Below, in pieces: positions 10,345-21,935 of a stretch of 64,000 nucleotides of DNA (position 1 is the first letter of the stretch; each line of letters opens with the position of its first letter). This DNA comes from Melastoma dodecandrum (Eukaryota > Streptophyta > Magnoliopsida > Myrtales > Melastomataceae). The translations under genes and the position numbers were made by a program. The notes beneath the pieces are model-generated. The model saw only the letters and a list, made by a program, of their open reading frames with translations. It ran no database searches and was not told where the DNA came from. The stretch spans positions 4,712,001 to 4,776,000 of the forward strand of contig JARUPY010000397.1 in assembly GCA_029817715.1 (NCBI GenBank). The letters are read 5' to 3'.

Positions 10345-13300
10345 CCATGTATGGTACTTAGATAGTGGCTGTTCGAGGCACATGTCAGGAGATGTCTCCT
10401 TATTCTCCACACTGGTTTTCCAGGATGGTGGTGCTATCACTTTTGGTGGTAATGGAAAAGGGATGGTTAAAGGAACATGAACCATTCGCTGTTCTGACTC
10501 CCTCACCATTGAAGGAGTTCTTTATGTCAAAGGACTCCAGCACAATTTGATTAGTATTAGTCAATTGTGTGATAAGGGCTATCATGTTGCCTTCAATGAG
10601 AAAACATGTACTGTTTCACGGGATGATGTTATGTGTTTCATTGGTGAACGCAAGAAAAACATCTATATCCTGTCTTTTAAGAACATCTCCGCTGGAGAAA
10701 ATTGTCTCATGTCCATTAAGGACGAAGCAACTCTATGGCACCGAAGGTTGGGACATGCAAACTATGACTTGCTGTCCAAACTAGCCAGAAAAGATGCTAT
10801 TAAGGGATTACCTAAAATCAAGTTTGACAATGTCAAGATATTTAATGCTTGTGCTATTGGCAAACAAACAAAGGTATCTTTTAAAAGCAAGAATATGATT
10901 TCAAGCAAGACTCCGCTTGAATTACCTCATATGGACTTATTTGGTCCAACAAGAACTCAAAGTCTTGGAGGTAAACGTTATGGATTAGTTGTGGTAGATG
11001 ACTTCTCCAGATTCACTTGGGTTAAATTCTTAGCTCACAAGAGTGATGCGTTTGCAACCTTTGAAACGTTAGTCAAACAACTTCAAAATGAGAAAGGTGT
11101 TTCTCTATGAAGTATAAGAACGGATCATGGTACAGAATTTGAAAACCATGACTTTGCTTCATTTTGTAAAGAATATGGTATTAATCATAATTTCTCTGCT
11201 CCATACACTCCACAGCAAAATGAAGTTGTAGAGCGAAAGAATCGAACCTTACAAGACATGGCGAGAACCATGTTGCTGGAAAGTAAGGTTGCTAAAAATC
11301 TTTGGGCTGAAGCTGTAAGCACAGCATGCTACATCTCAAATCGTATTCATTTGAGACACTCATTAGGTAAGACTCCTTATGAGTTATATAAAGGCAGAAA
11401 GCCTAATATCTCATACTTTCATCCATTTGGAAGTAAGTGCTATATCTTGAGACCCATCAAAGATGGTGTCGGAAAGTTTGATGCTCGATCTGATGAGGGC
11501 ATATTCTTAGGATACTCCCTTACGAGCAAAGCATATAGAGTTTTTAATAAAAGAACTCTAACTGTTGATGAGTCTATTAATGTTAAGGTTGATGATTCTC
11601 TGACACAGGAGGAAGTTGTTGTGGAAGCAGCAGCACAATCCTCAACAACAGTATCAAATGAAACATCACAGCAAACGATTGCTAAAAATAATCCGAATGG
11701 AAACACTGTAGCAGAAGTACAGCAAGTGCCTGCGGCACTCACTGAAAATGCTTCTGGTGACTTCCAGGATATACAAATAGAGGATCGTGTTCCTTCTTTA
11801 TATAAGAAAAGACATCCTATTAACCAAGTAATGGATCATTTGCATTCAGGAGTGCGAACCCGACATACAGCAAGTCTGTACTGTGAACACTCTACTTTTA
11901 TCTCTCAAGATGAACCTCAAGGCATTGATGATGCGCTTGATGACCCCAATTGGATTCTTGCAATGCAAGAGGAATTGAACCAATTTGAGAGAAACAAAGT
12001 TTGGAGTTTAGTACTTAGACCCAATGATCGTTCCATTATTGGAACAAAATGGGTTTATCGAAATAAACTTGATGAGTCGGGAAATGTTGTAAGAAACAAA
12101 GCTAGACTTGTAGCAAAAGGTTACTCTCAAGAAGAGGGTATTGATTATGATGAGACGTTTGCTCCTATAGCACGTCTTGAGGCAATACGTCTACTCTTAG
12201 CGTATGCTTGCTATAATGACTTCAAGCTTTTTCAAATGGATGTGAAAAGCGCATTCCTTAATGGTGATCTAAAAGAGGAAGTGTATGTTGAACAACCTCC
12301 TGGATTCACCGATCCAAAGTATCGTAATCATGTTTATAAGCTCTCTAAAGCCTTGTATGGGCTTAAGCAAGCACCAAGAGCATGGTACGAAAAGCTTAGT
12401 TCTTTTCTCATTGAGAAAGGATATAAGCGTGGAAAAATAGACACAACCTTGTTTCTTAAGAAACAGGATGCTGATCTTCTAGTTGCTCAAATATATGTTG
12501 ACGACATTATATTTGGTTCAACTAATGAAAAATTATGTATCGAATTCTCTGATCTAATGAAAGGAGAATTTGAAATGAGTCTCATGGGAGAACTATCTTT
12601 CTTTCTTGGACTTCAAATCAAACAAATCAAAGATGGAATCTTTATCCATCAAGAAAAATACAGCAAATAGTTGCTCAAGAAATTTAATCTTGAGAATGCT
12701 AAACCTCTGTCAACTCCGATTGGTAGTAATACCAAAATTGAGAAAGATGAGGATGGAAAGGAAGTTGATTCCAAATTATATAGGAGCATGATAGGATCAT
12801 TACTCTATCTTACTGCTTCGAGACCTGATATCATGTTTAGCGTATGCTTATGCGCTAGATATCAATCTGCTCCAAAAGAGTCACATCTTGCTGTAGTTAA
12901 GAGGATCTTTCGATATCTCGCAGGAACTGTCAGCTTAGGTCTGTGGTATCCCAGAGGATCGTTGCTGGATCCTGTAGGATATTCTGATGCTGATTACGCT
13001 GGATATCGCATTGATAGAAAGAGCACATCTGGTATTTGTCAATTACTAGGAAATATGTTGATTTCCTGGTTCTCTAAAAAGCAGACATCGGTTGCTTTAT
13101 CTACAGCAGAGGCTGAATAAGTCGCAGCAGCTAGTTGCTGTGCCCAATTACTTTGGATGCGACAACAACTTGAAGATTACGATCTTCATTTTGATAGTAT
13201 TCCAATAATGTGTGACAACACAAGTGCAATTAATTTATCATGAAATCCTGTCCATCACTCAAGATCTAAGTATATTGAGTTGAGACATCATTTTCTTCGT

Positions 13301-13441
13301 GACAATGTGCAAAATGGCAATGTGGATATTCAGTACATAAATACTGAGCAACAGCTTGCTGATATTCTTACCAAACCACTTGACAAGGAAAGGTTTGAGT
13401 ATTTACGAAGTGAATTAGGGATATGTAATCCTAATATCTAA
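10345..13441 (+). pseudogene. Sirevirus pol (protease, integrase, RT, RNase H) with stops
   Basis: The protease signature YLDSGCSRHM is at about 10350-10380. The pre-integrase segment LWHRRLGHANY is near 10735. Integrase follows with catalytic Asp blocks around 10930-11000 and 11115-11130. The copia reverse transcriptase lies at about 11950-12640, with the YVDD active site at 12494-12505. RNase H (SDADYAG, ADILTKPL) runs at about 12980-13400. In-frame stops lie at 11108-11110, 12668-12670, 13118-13120 and 13241-13243, so no full polyprotein can be made. The domain order is complete, which suggests gradual decay and not truncation. Confidence 0.9.
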
Positions 13442-13508
13442 GATGATGATATTCTCATCTAACAATTTTGAGAAATTTTTGGAATATAAAAATTTCCTAA
13501 AATAGGAA

Positions 13509-13977
13509 GAGATCTTCTTACCTTGTTGAGCGCAAGGGAACTTCCAAGAAACGGTCACAGTCTGTGACTGCTTCCGGCCAGCAACTCCCTGTTGTGGAGA
13601 ATCCTTCTCTCACTAAGGGGGAGTCATCGGGACTGTATGTCCCAGCTCCGGTGGTCACTGAGACCAAGGAGACACCTGCTGTTGTTCCTGTTAAGGAAAA
13701 TGTGGCTACGACTGTTGATGCCACGGTTCTTGTCGAATCTGAAGTTGCTGCGGAGAAAACCCTCGCTGTTGAGGAAGAAACCGATGCACCAGAGGAGGTA
13801 ACCAAGTCAATAACAGGCATGTCCGAGTCTATTGACAAAGCGGACACCTCCCTCACTCCGCATCTAGAACTCACTAAAGATGAGAGTAAGGAAAGTGAGG
13901 ATCTTGATGCTACCCAATCCGTGGATGAACAGGACTCTTCTGCTGAGAAGACCCCTGCTGCGGATGACACTGTGTAG
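13509..13977 (+). CDS. Additional reading frame between pol and 3' LTR of the Sirevirus element
   Basis: An open frame of about 150 codons follows pol and ends at a stop at 13975-13977. The product is acidic and rich in Val, Glu, Thr, Ser and Pro (SSGLYVPAPVV, later AVEEETDAPEEV). I see no membrane segment or catalytic motif. Sireviruses often carry an extra gene at this place, sometimes called envelope-like, but resemblance here is by position only. No clear ATG opens the frame, so it may be a remnant or need splicing. Confidence 0.5.
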
Positions 13978-14274
13978 GTAGTTGGCTATGTTATCCAGAA
14001 TCCTCCTGTTCGCTCTTCTCTGGGTATTGCTTCTCGCACCAGGATGAAGTGATCTTTCGCTGATATGAAGGATGATATGCCGTCTAGCTCTCCTGGTCAT
14101 AGGATGAGTGTCAGCATGTTTTTGTTGCAATATAACTGCCACTTGCTTTAATCCTTTCTTTTTGATATGACAAAAAGGGGGAGAAGAATAAGTTAAGGGG
14201 GAGTTGAGTTTGTGTTTCAAGCTCTATGATCTATTCCCTATGATCTAACTTCAAGCTTCGTGTTTTGTCATCAT

Positions 14275-14289
14275 CAAAAAGGGGGAGAA
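14275..14289 (+). other. Polypurine tract of the Sirevirus element
   Basis: AAAAAGGGGGAGAA sits directly before the 3' LTR. A second AAAAAGGGGGAGAAG copy near 14172 and an AAGGGGGAG near 14194 lie upstream. Several purine tracts in front of the 3' LTR are a recognised Sirevirus trait. Confidence 0.85.
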
Positions 14290-15242
14290 TGTTAGCCTTG
14301 GTTTTGATGATGAGCTTGAGAAGTTAGTCGTTGTAACACTTCGCTTATTCTTAGTGATGAGTTTGAGAAATGTGTTGTGAGCTTGAGAAGCTAGTCGCTG
14401 TAACACTTCACTTATTCTTAGTGATAAGTTTGAGAAATGTGTTGCTGAACCACAGCGAGTAACAGTTGCAGATTGCTGCGTTACAGTAAGCTGTTACTAT
14501 GACATTACGCATAAACATTGAAAATATGGAAACATATTTTTCAATGTTTATATTTTGCTTTGGACTATTCGTCTGAGCGTCCAATTTAATTTGGCTTAAT
14601 GGTCTCATTATATATATTTAGGCAACTAAATATCGTGCGATTAGCTTTCTAAGTTTATTTTTGGAAACAAAATATTTTTGGAAACAAATTATTCGTTTTT
14701 GGAAAACCGATTATTTGTTTCGTTCCTTTTTATACCAGACGACCCTCACATAATCTCTGGACGTTTTCGAATGTTTTCTAAGTGGGCTGAGTGGCTGAGT
14801 GGTCTAAGTGGTCGACGGAGAGCGGAAGGTGCTAAGTGTCTCCTGGTTCTTATTGCTCGCAAACTACGTGCGGGGGTGTCAAGGGGCTGAGTTCAGATTC
14901 CTTGATCGTCGTGAGAGGGACTAGGTGTCCTCGGTGCCTTCAACGAGCAGCCGGCGAATCGTCTGAGGGAAGCTAAGTGAATACCTGTGCTGATTGCAGT
15001 AACCGGTTGCTGACCCATCTGCAAGAAGCCGTTCTTGTCGTGTCTTTTCGCAGGGAAGTCTCGAGCCTACGGAGTTTGAGCAGTTAGACACGCACTTGCG
15101 GCTGCGCGCCCGAAGTCTCGTGCCTGCAGGGTAGAGCAGGAGTTGGGAACGCCGCCGGAGTGGAAAGAGGTCCTCCCGAGCACAGGGGTGCTGTGCAGAA
15201 GTTTTGAACACCCCCCTCTTAGTGTTCCTGAACTATCCAACA
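14290..15242 (+). repeat. 3' LTR of the Sirevirus element, internally deleted
   Basis: It starts TGTTAGCC and ends ATCCAACA. It matches the 5' LTR but lacks about 860 bp after AAACAAAATATTT (14675) and about 870 bp after CAGAAGTTTTGAAC (15208). The remaining segments are very similar to the 5' LTR, with few substitutions. Confidence 0.85.
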
Positions 15243-15681
15243 GATATCAATTCTTAACTCAAGTGGAAATTCATGAAAGATTGTCAAATTGGATTTGGTC
15301 CTGATGGAAAGTCTACGGAGATACGAAATTTACATGATTTGGTGAATCCAAACGGAGAAGATTCACTATAACATGGAGTACAAACTTAGGTTAAACTATT
15401 TCTCTAACTTTTTAGGCAAAAAATAAACTCAAAACGTTTATCGTCAACTGTTGTAAAATCTCTCGATTGTGGTTTGCCGTTCTTCGATACTTATGATGGC
15501 ACCTATTTATAATGTAAATACACTTTGAGAAAATACCGAAAATCTAAATAATATTATTTTCAAGAACCATAAATAAATATATTAAAAATGTCAATAAATA
15601 CATCTCCAAAAGATATACCGCCCAATTCTGTATAAATATTCTTCAAACCAAATATCTAACTTTGGATCACAAATTCTAACA
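15243..15681 (-). mobile_element. LTR of an older minus-strand copia element
   Basis: Read on the minus strand the segment begins TGTTAGAATTTGTGATCC at 15681 and contains a TATA-like ATTATAAATAGG (about 15505-15516). It runs into a degenerate Met-tRNA primer site (TTGATATCACATC) that is split by the Sirevirus at GATAT. With the gag-like start at 5802-5857 it forms the 5' end of a second element. I could not fix the exact 3' end of the LTR or any target duplication. Confidence 0.5.
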
Positions 15682-15832
15682 GTAGCAACACAAATGGTGT
15701 AGGGTGGATACGTGCACTAAACACATTAATATAAGAAGTCATGATTGGAGATAAGAGCGGTAGGATACATTTGAAGAACACAAATGATATTAATTTATAA
15801 GCCCATTGTGATTGTCGTTCTTCTCTTTCCCG

Positions 15833-17395
15833 TCACTGGAACTTCCAGGCAGAAACAGAGAGGAAGGGCGTGCCCCTCCATCCTATTATGAGGCATTTCC
15901 CATCGTGCTCGAGCGTGCAGAAGCTCGCGTACGGGAACTGCTGAGCCACCAGTCTCCCATGAAGCAGCGAGGACTCGCTCAAGCCTACCTCCACCATTCC
16001 CTGCCTCGTGAAGAACGCCCTCCACACGTCGATCTTAACGTTGCGTATTGTCCGCTCTTCGCCCTCCATCGATAACATGTTTATTACCCCGCTGAACAAG
16101 CACTTCTCTGACACCATGTTTTTCTCTCCGTTGTTGGCCAAGCATGTGTCCAGGCAATCCATGAACGCGCTGTAGAAGAACAATCCCTCGATGAACCGTG
16201 CCATGAAGGAAGGCGAGTTGTGGTTCGCTTGGATTTCTGTCACAACCATCACGGACGGGTTTAGACTCCTGATGACAGTCATCAAGTTCTCCAGGCTTTT
16301 CTGACGTGAGATCAACGCCTTGAACACCAACGGCGAGTAAACCGCGACGGCCTCTCCGTCCTCTATGTCGAACATTTCCTCTCGCACATCGTCGATATGT
16401 TGTACAGGGATCACCCTGAACGAGAAGTTGAGCCCCATCGATTTAGCAACATTAACCAGTCTCTTACCTGACTCTTCTGCCGTATCCATCTCTGTGGTCG
16501 CAACTGCCGAGACCTTGAGAAGCTCGATCGGCCTTTCCTTTCGGTCCAGGAGGGCCTGCATTAGAATGATGACATGCACCCCGCTACGTACTGCAAGGTC
16601 CACGATGTGGATCCGGCTTGCGGTGGCCGTGTTCTCGACCAACACTTGTATCTCGGAAAACTGAGCGATCTGAATGAAGGGCAGTATCCGATAGTAAGTG
16701 AGCTGCAACGCGCTTGTCCTCAAATACTGGTTGTTCCTCAGCACCAGCCGTTTTGCGTCATGCTCCCCTCTCGCTATACTGATCCGCTCGCGAAGAGCAT
16801 CGACGAAGAGGAGCACAACCTTTTCGGCAGTGCTCCTTTCTTTCGATGACAACATTTCACAGTACGAGAGCAGCCTGCTAGCGCGATCGAGCTCGTTCTC
16901 ACCCACTTTCTCGGCAGCAGCCAGGAGGAGTTGAGCGAGATCCACCTCTTTCATTTCTTCCTCGGACAATCCTGACATGTCTGAGCCAAAACGTTGGGAT
17001 ATAGCCGAGATGTAGTCGTTTCTCTGATCCTGCGATTGGATAAATCTCATCCCCGCCATCCTCATGATTTCTTCAGTCGATAGCCTTCGACCTGTGCTCT
17101 CGTTCTTCTCCTGTAGTTTTTCCGCCTTAGGCCTCTTAATGCCATTCCAGTAATTGCTTATAAGTTCCAAGGACACCGTCGAAGAGGTTCCCTGTCCCGC
17201 TTGTTTCCCCACCTCCTCTGATTCCAGCACAGACAAGATCGAAACGCCTGGTGGGATGCGACCAGGGAATCCTGTTGCGCCTACAAATGATGAACGCTGA
17301 AGTTCCGCTCCATCAACCTCCTCCGCCGAAATATCGTTGCGGTAAGTATTAGTTACATGGGAAGGCGGCTGGAGCGTGAACGAAACGTTCGCCAT
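15833..17395 (-). CDS. GRAS-family transcription regulator, 520 residues, intronless
   Basis: GRAS proteins are plant nuclear regulators that act with DNA-binding partners. The first leucine-rich region (LLLAAAEKVGENELDRASRLL) is at residues 156-176. A VHIID-type motif in the variant form IHIVDL is at 262-267, a PFYRE-region segment (NHNSP..FMARFIEGLFFYSAF) around 391-411, and the terminal SAW region GWRGTPFLSVSAW at 505-517. The N-terminal 150 residues are variable and lack the DELLA and TVHYNP motifs, so this is not a classical gibberellin repressor despite closeness to DELLA-like annotations. Length and absence of introns are usual for the family. The ATG at 17393-17395 gives a full-length product. 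About 150 bp separate its stop from the old copia LTR at 15681. Confidence 0.9.
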   Translation of the reverse strand: MANVSFTLQPPSHVTNTYRNDISAEEVDGAELQRSSFVGATGFPGRIPPGVSILSVLESEEVGKQAGQGTSSTVSLELISNYWNGIKRPKAEKLQEKNESTGRRLSTEEIMRMAGMRFIQSQDQRNDYISAISQRFGSDMSGLSEEEMKEVDLAQLLLAAAEKVGENELDRASRLLSYCEMLSSKERSTAEKVVLLFVDALRERISIARGEHDAKRLVLRNNQYLRTSALQLTYYRILPFIQIAQFSEIQVLVENTATASRIHIVDLAVRSGVHVIILMQALLDRKERPIELLKVSAVATTEMDTAEESGKRLVNVAKSMGLNFSFRVIPVQHIDDVREEMFDIEDGEAVAVYSPLVFKALISRQKSLENLMTVIRSLNPSVMVVTEIQANHNSPSFMARFIEGLFFYSAFMDCLDTCLANNGEKNMVSEKCLFSGVINMLSMEGEERTIRNVKIDVWRAFFTRQGMVEVGLSESSLLHGRLVAQQFPYASFCTLEHDGKCLIIGWRGTPFLSVSAWKFQ

Positions 17396-20300
17396 TACTC
17401 AGCTCAATGGATCTTAGAGACGTTTCGTCCTCCGCCGAAAATTCCTAGAAAGAAGCTGGCTTGTGATCGCGTCCTTATAACTGGTCGACATGGCAAGAGT
17501 GCGGACAAGCGACTGGAGATTGGGTGGAGCCGTCCGGACAGGACCCGATGATAAAATAAATAAATCCTAAAAAGAAGTTAGTGGACTGCCTGGGATGATA
17601 ATCACTATCATTAGTTGGCATTAACAACGCTTTACAATAATATTATCATAATTAACTTAAGACCGACCCAAAAAAACTACTTTCGCTTTTAGAGTCACAT
17701 GTAGTCACACATTGTAACGTTGTCGTTGATTTGAAAGTCCAAAATTTGGTATTTTAGCATTGCAAAAATATGTTGGCATGAGGTACGACGACAAATAATC
17801 GTAAGTCGTATTATAAAAACGATTATTTCGGCGAGGGTGGTCATTTTTTTTTATGCCTATTATCTTTTACTCGCCTCGTTCAGTAGGATTATTACATGAC
17901 GGTTAAGTTTTAATCCTAACGCGTTAGCTCATTTCGCGCGACGGCCGTCCGCCGGAATATCTCGAGAAATCCCTCTGGTTGTTATCGAAGCCCGACATTG
18001 GGTTTCCATGTCCGGCAGAAAAAAATCGATGTCCGAACTCCGGACAAGATTTGGGGACAATCGAAAAAGCCAAAGAATCTGCCAGGTGAGAGTATATTCG
18101 CTTCCATAGGCCGGCTTCTTGTGCTGCTTGGCTCGCCAGAAGTGAGTACAACCACTGCCGCCAGGAGAATGATCCCCGTGCTTATGTGATGGGGGAGGAT
18201 TGATCTGGTTGGATTTAACCATCAGCGGCGGCAACAGCCGTCCTAAGAAGCGGACTTCACTATAAGTAAGACACAGGTTATAGATAGTTGCATATGACTT
18301 AAAACGGGAAAGGCTGAAATGCCGGGGACAGCATATACCGTCCTAAGAAATTTCCTTTCTAATTGCAGCACTACTATTTGATGTGGAATTTATTTTTATA
18401 TTTCGAAAATGAAGAATAATAAAATATTGAAGAAAGCAAAATCCCAGCACCCCTTGTTTTACAGATTTATGGTTTTATAGGGTTTAGTTGGAGTTGAGTT
18501 CCGTCACTTTTGCCCGAAATTTCATTTATAAAACTCGAAAAATAAAAAAAAATGACCAAATTTTTATAAACATGTTTTAGATAGACAATAAGTCTAGTTA
18601 CAAATGAAGTCCAAGCGTTACGAACACTTTGAAATTAATTGCTAATTTTATTGAAGTTGGAAACGATGTGAACAATGAAAAATTTCTAGATTAATTCTAA
18701 TTAAGAAGGCTAAATAATTTCTATATATTTCAAAACAAGTTTGTAACTAATAGGAATGGGTATGGGTATATGTGGTATATACCTTTGGAATAGGGTTAGG
18801 TTAAAAACCCGATTCAGATGAGTTATTCAAGTATAAATAATTTCCGGGTTCATATCATAAGAAAAACTTTTATGCAGGAGAACTTCCGTGTTCAGATCAT
18901 TTAAGTGATTCTTAAATAATTAAATGATTCTTAATGAAATGGTAGGTTCAGGTAGGTCGTTACTGGAGGCCATTTAGAGCTAATTCCCATGATTAAGTAA
19001 GACCAAACCCAAACAGGGAAGGTGGTGGTGGGATAGCATTTGGGCCTCGGTAGCAGCTTTCCCCCCCTTCTTTTGACCTACTCATGTCATTCTTTTTTTG
19101 GCAAAATCTTTGTCCGACGAAATCGAACTAATTGTGAGTGGTCGAATTAGAACTTTCCATCAATAGCTTCAGGATTTTAAGTTTCTTTTATAAGAAAACA
19201 ATTCTATCTCATATTTATTCTTACAATATTAGGAAGATTTTAATCGGATCATGTCCATGTGACACAGAGGCTAGACAAGATAATGATTTTGTCCACAGAA
19301 AACCATTGTTTCCTCTGTTAAACACCTTCACGTAACTCTTTTCGTATGGTTCAGATCACAGAGATCAGCTTTGAAGACCTACTCATTTATACACTTAAAT
19401 AACACATTCTAATACTTAACATTTGTCATTATCGGGAAAACTTGATGTTTACATGTTGCGGGAAGTTAGGGACATTAGAAATGATTAGAGTGTGCGGAAG
19501 GAAGAAGAAAACAGACGAAGGGCCGATTTGTGTATGATTTCCAATTAATTGATGCCCGGTGAGGATTTTAGTGGGGCCAGAAAACTAACTACCCGACTCC
19601 GTCCATCTCCACCTGGGATTGGCGGTCAGCTGCCCTTATTACTGTTTGAGGCGTTGGATTTGACTCAGGGTCAAGATGGAAGTGGGCGTGCCCACTCCAG
19701 TCGCGTATGGGTTGTACTCGGATCGCGAATCCATTCCCCGTTGGATGCCCTTCATTTCTTCTTTCAAGGTGGTCGTTTCCGTAGCTTATGTCAATTGTTT
19801 GTCGATCGCGATTACTCTGGTTGCGTGTTTTCTATTTGGTATTGTCTTCGTGGTTAAGCTTTAGTTCGGCTGCTTCTCCTGGTTGACATAACTGGTTCTA
19901 GTGGCTGTTCGAAGTTACTTCTGTTATTTCTTAAGCTTGATTATTTGATGAAATCCAACAGGTAATGGACGATAAACCCCATTTATAGAAGAGGTGGTAT
20001 ATTATGTATGGTGATTAGGATTTTACAAAAAGAAAAAAAAAGAAGTTATTCATCTCGTATGACTAGATAGCGATGTTTTCTTAAAATTTTGATTATGATG
20101 CTTATTTCGTTCATACAATAAACTAGACAAATGGTCGTCGACTAGGTAGCAAACCTTTTGTTGCCCTTTAGCGAGGAGGGGCGGTTGGTTCCTGGCCAAT
20201 TGGCCACTTGGGCCACTCGACTAGCCGACTCCATCCCTTTGGAAGAAGACCCTTTTCTTAAGTCTCAAACAGACTCCTGCCGGATGGAGAAGTTGCATAG

Positions 20301-21935
20301 AATTTAGGCCTCTCGGTAGCAGCATGCCCCTTCTCTGGGGAGCCAGGAATAATAATAGATTTCACACGTAAACAGGTCCTTTCTTTCTTTTCTAAAGATT
20401 CCAGATGAACCCCCAATCACCTATACAACTTCTTTTGACTCTTTTTTTGTTTGTTTGTTTATCACAGCGGTTGTCATATTTTATTGGTGAATCGTCAGAC
20501 TCGAAGACGACTTCTGGGTGGTGAAGTCCATGCGGATAAAGAATTAATTTTCAATTCATCATCTCTGTGCTTTGATTTTTGTTTTTGTTTTTTTCCGACA
20601 AAAATCAAACTAAAAATGAAGTTACCCAAAAAAATGAAACGGGAGCGGCTAAGTTTTTCTTTTCTTTAATTACTTTTATTTTTTCCCAGGACACATTTCG
20701 ATTATTTTGTAGAAGAAAAAAAAGTGTTTGATGTAATAAATACATATTGTGGAGGTAGTGATAAGATATTCGGTTGTAGTTCATGCGGGAATCAATGAAT
20801 ATGTATTATTGAATACTCGAAGGCACCCTTCTAAAGGGAGAGTATTTGGGTGGGGTGGGGGCAATCCAAGAGTTTCAGAGATTCTCATATCGGCTAAATA
20901 CTTGGGCAGACTTCTCTTCGTTTTCGTTTTGGGTTTATAAGGAGTCAACTAATAATATAATAATAATCGAAGTAGAATTTTTTTTGTGAATTCAAATCAA
21001 AATAAGAAATTATTTAAAAGGAAAATTTTGCTTCGTCTGAACAATGTTTTTTATTTAAAAAAATTATTACAGTACGAGGGTCTAACTTTTAATAGGATGA
21101 GTGATGGAATTCTCTTCTCTTTATCTCAATTAAAATTTAATTTTAACATTAAGGAAGAAAAAACTTAATAATTATTCTCCGAGAATAATAAATTAACTTT
21201 AAGTTAGTTTTATATTAAAGTTGATTAGTTTCTTGTGACCCAATAAAGAAACAATGAGTTATTGCTGTTGTTGATAAGTAGGAGATTTTTCTTTTTAATT
21301 TGGTTCTTTAAAGACTTTGTCTAACTTGAGTATCAGCTTGTCTCCCAATAAAATAAAAAAACGATGTGTGTTCCGTTGATGAGTTGGGCAAACAAGATAA
21401 CAAGGGTCCCGTTCCTTTGACATTTTCCACCCAAATTATTTTTTGGCTGTCAATAATCAAAAGCACTTGCTTTTTTTTTATATATATATATATTTTTGGT
21501 TTGGTGTCGCGTGTTAAAGTACACGTTGGGCGATGACGAATACCATCATGTTTATGTCGTTTTGGACGACAAGATTACCATCGTGACAGGATGCGGGGCG
21601 TTGTGACTTTTCATCGTTAACCCTTCTTAACATGATACATCCATGATCCCCTGGTCCCACATTACCTACCCTTAACATTCAAAGCGAATCCTTTCATTTT
21701 AGTGTAGAATCCATTTAATTCTAGGGTATCCAAATCGCCATCATCGAAAGACAAACTAAGTCATCCCCCCAATCACCAAACCAATCAGAACCAATGGAAT
21801 CATTTTTCCACGAAACTTCGTTCGAACCGCACGTCACCCACGAAGATCTGTATCCTCCCTCCACTGAACTAAAACCCTTCCATAAATGTGCCATGCCCAA
21901 CCCCAACATCACCCAACAAAGCCCAAACCAGCAAC
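17396..21935. other. Intergenic, 4.5 kb, between GRAS and TIR genes
   Basis: The first few hundred bases are the presumed GRAS promoter. No gene family is recognised in the rest. A GC-richer island at 17930-18250 has short minus-strand frames without a supported start. A frame at 19676-19864 encodes 62 residues with one hydrophobic stretch but has no recognised relatives. A short shared string (GGCCTC..GGTAGCAGC) occurs near 19047 and 20307. From about 20690 to 21440 the sequence resembles the flank of the second TIR copy. Confidence 0.5.
20690..21440 (+). repeat. Upstream flank shared by the two TIR genes (left copy)
   Basis: The block GGTAGTGATAAG.nATTCG, ATTATTGAATACTCGAA and TTAATTTGGTTCTTTA.AGACTTT recurs in the same order at about 23605-23900. 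This flank similarity shows that the TIR genes arose by a tandem duplication that included upstream sequence. The blocks are interrupted by unmatched segments. Confidence 0.6.

Larger units (their letters stand above)
5898..15242 (+). mobile_element. Ty1/copia element of the Sirevirus type, 9.3 kb, decayed
   Basis: The element runs from TGTTAGCC to ATCCAACA and is bounded by GATAT duplications. Its order is 5' LTR, Met-tRNA primer site, gag, protease, integrase, reverse transcriptase, RNase H, an extra downstream reading frame, polypurine tract, 3' LTR. Integrase before reverse transcriptase defines copia. The long Gag with coiled coil, the extra frame after pol and the CATCATCAAAAAGGGGGAGA tract mark the Sirevirus (SIRE/Maximus) lineage. 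The coding region has a frameshift and at least four stops, so it cannot move on its own. The two LTRs differ greatly in length (2,744 versus 953 bp). Confidence 0.9.

Noticed and set aside
16365..16934. Plus-strand frames over the GRAS gene
   Set aside because: They are antisense shadows of a strongly coding minus-strand frame.
17924..18234. Minus-strand frames in a GC-richer island downstream of the GRAS promoter
   Set aside because: One frame has a signal-peptide-like run (IILLAAVVVL) but no in-frame ATG. The others carry no motif, and no homologue is recognised.
19676..19864. 62-codon frame with a hydrophobic stretch
   Set aside because: It is isolated and short, with no recognised family and no duplicate near the second TIR copy. 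It could be real, but nothing supports it.
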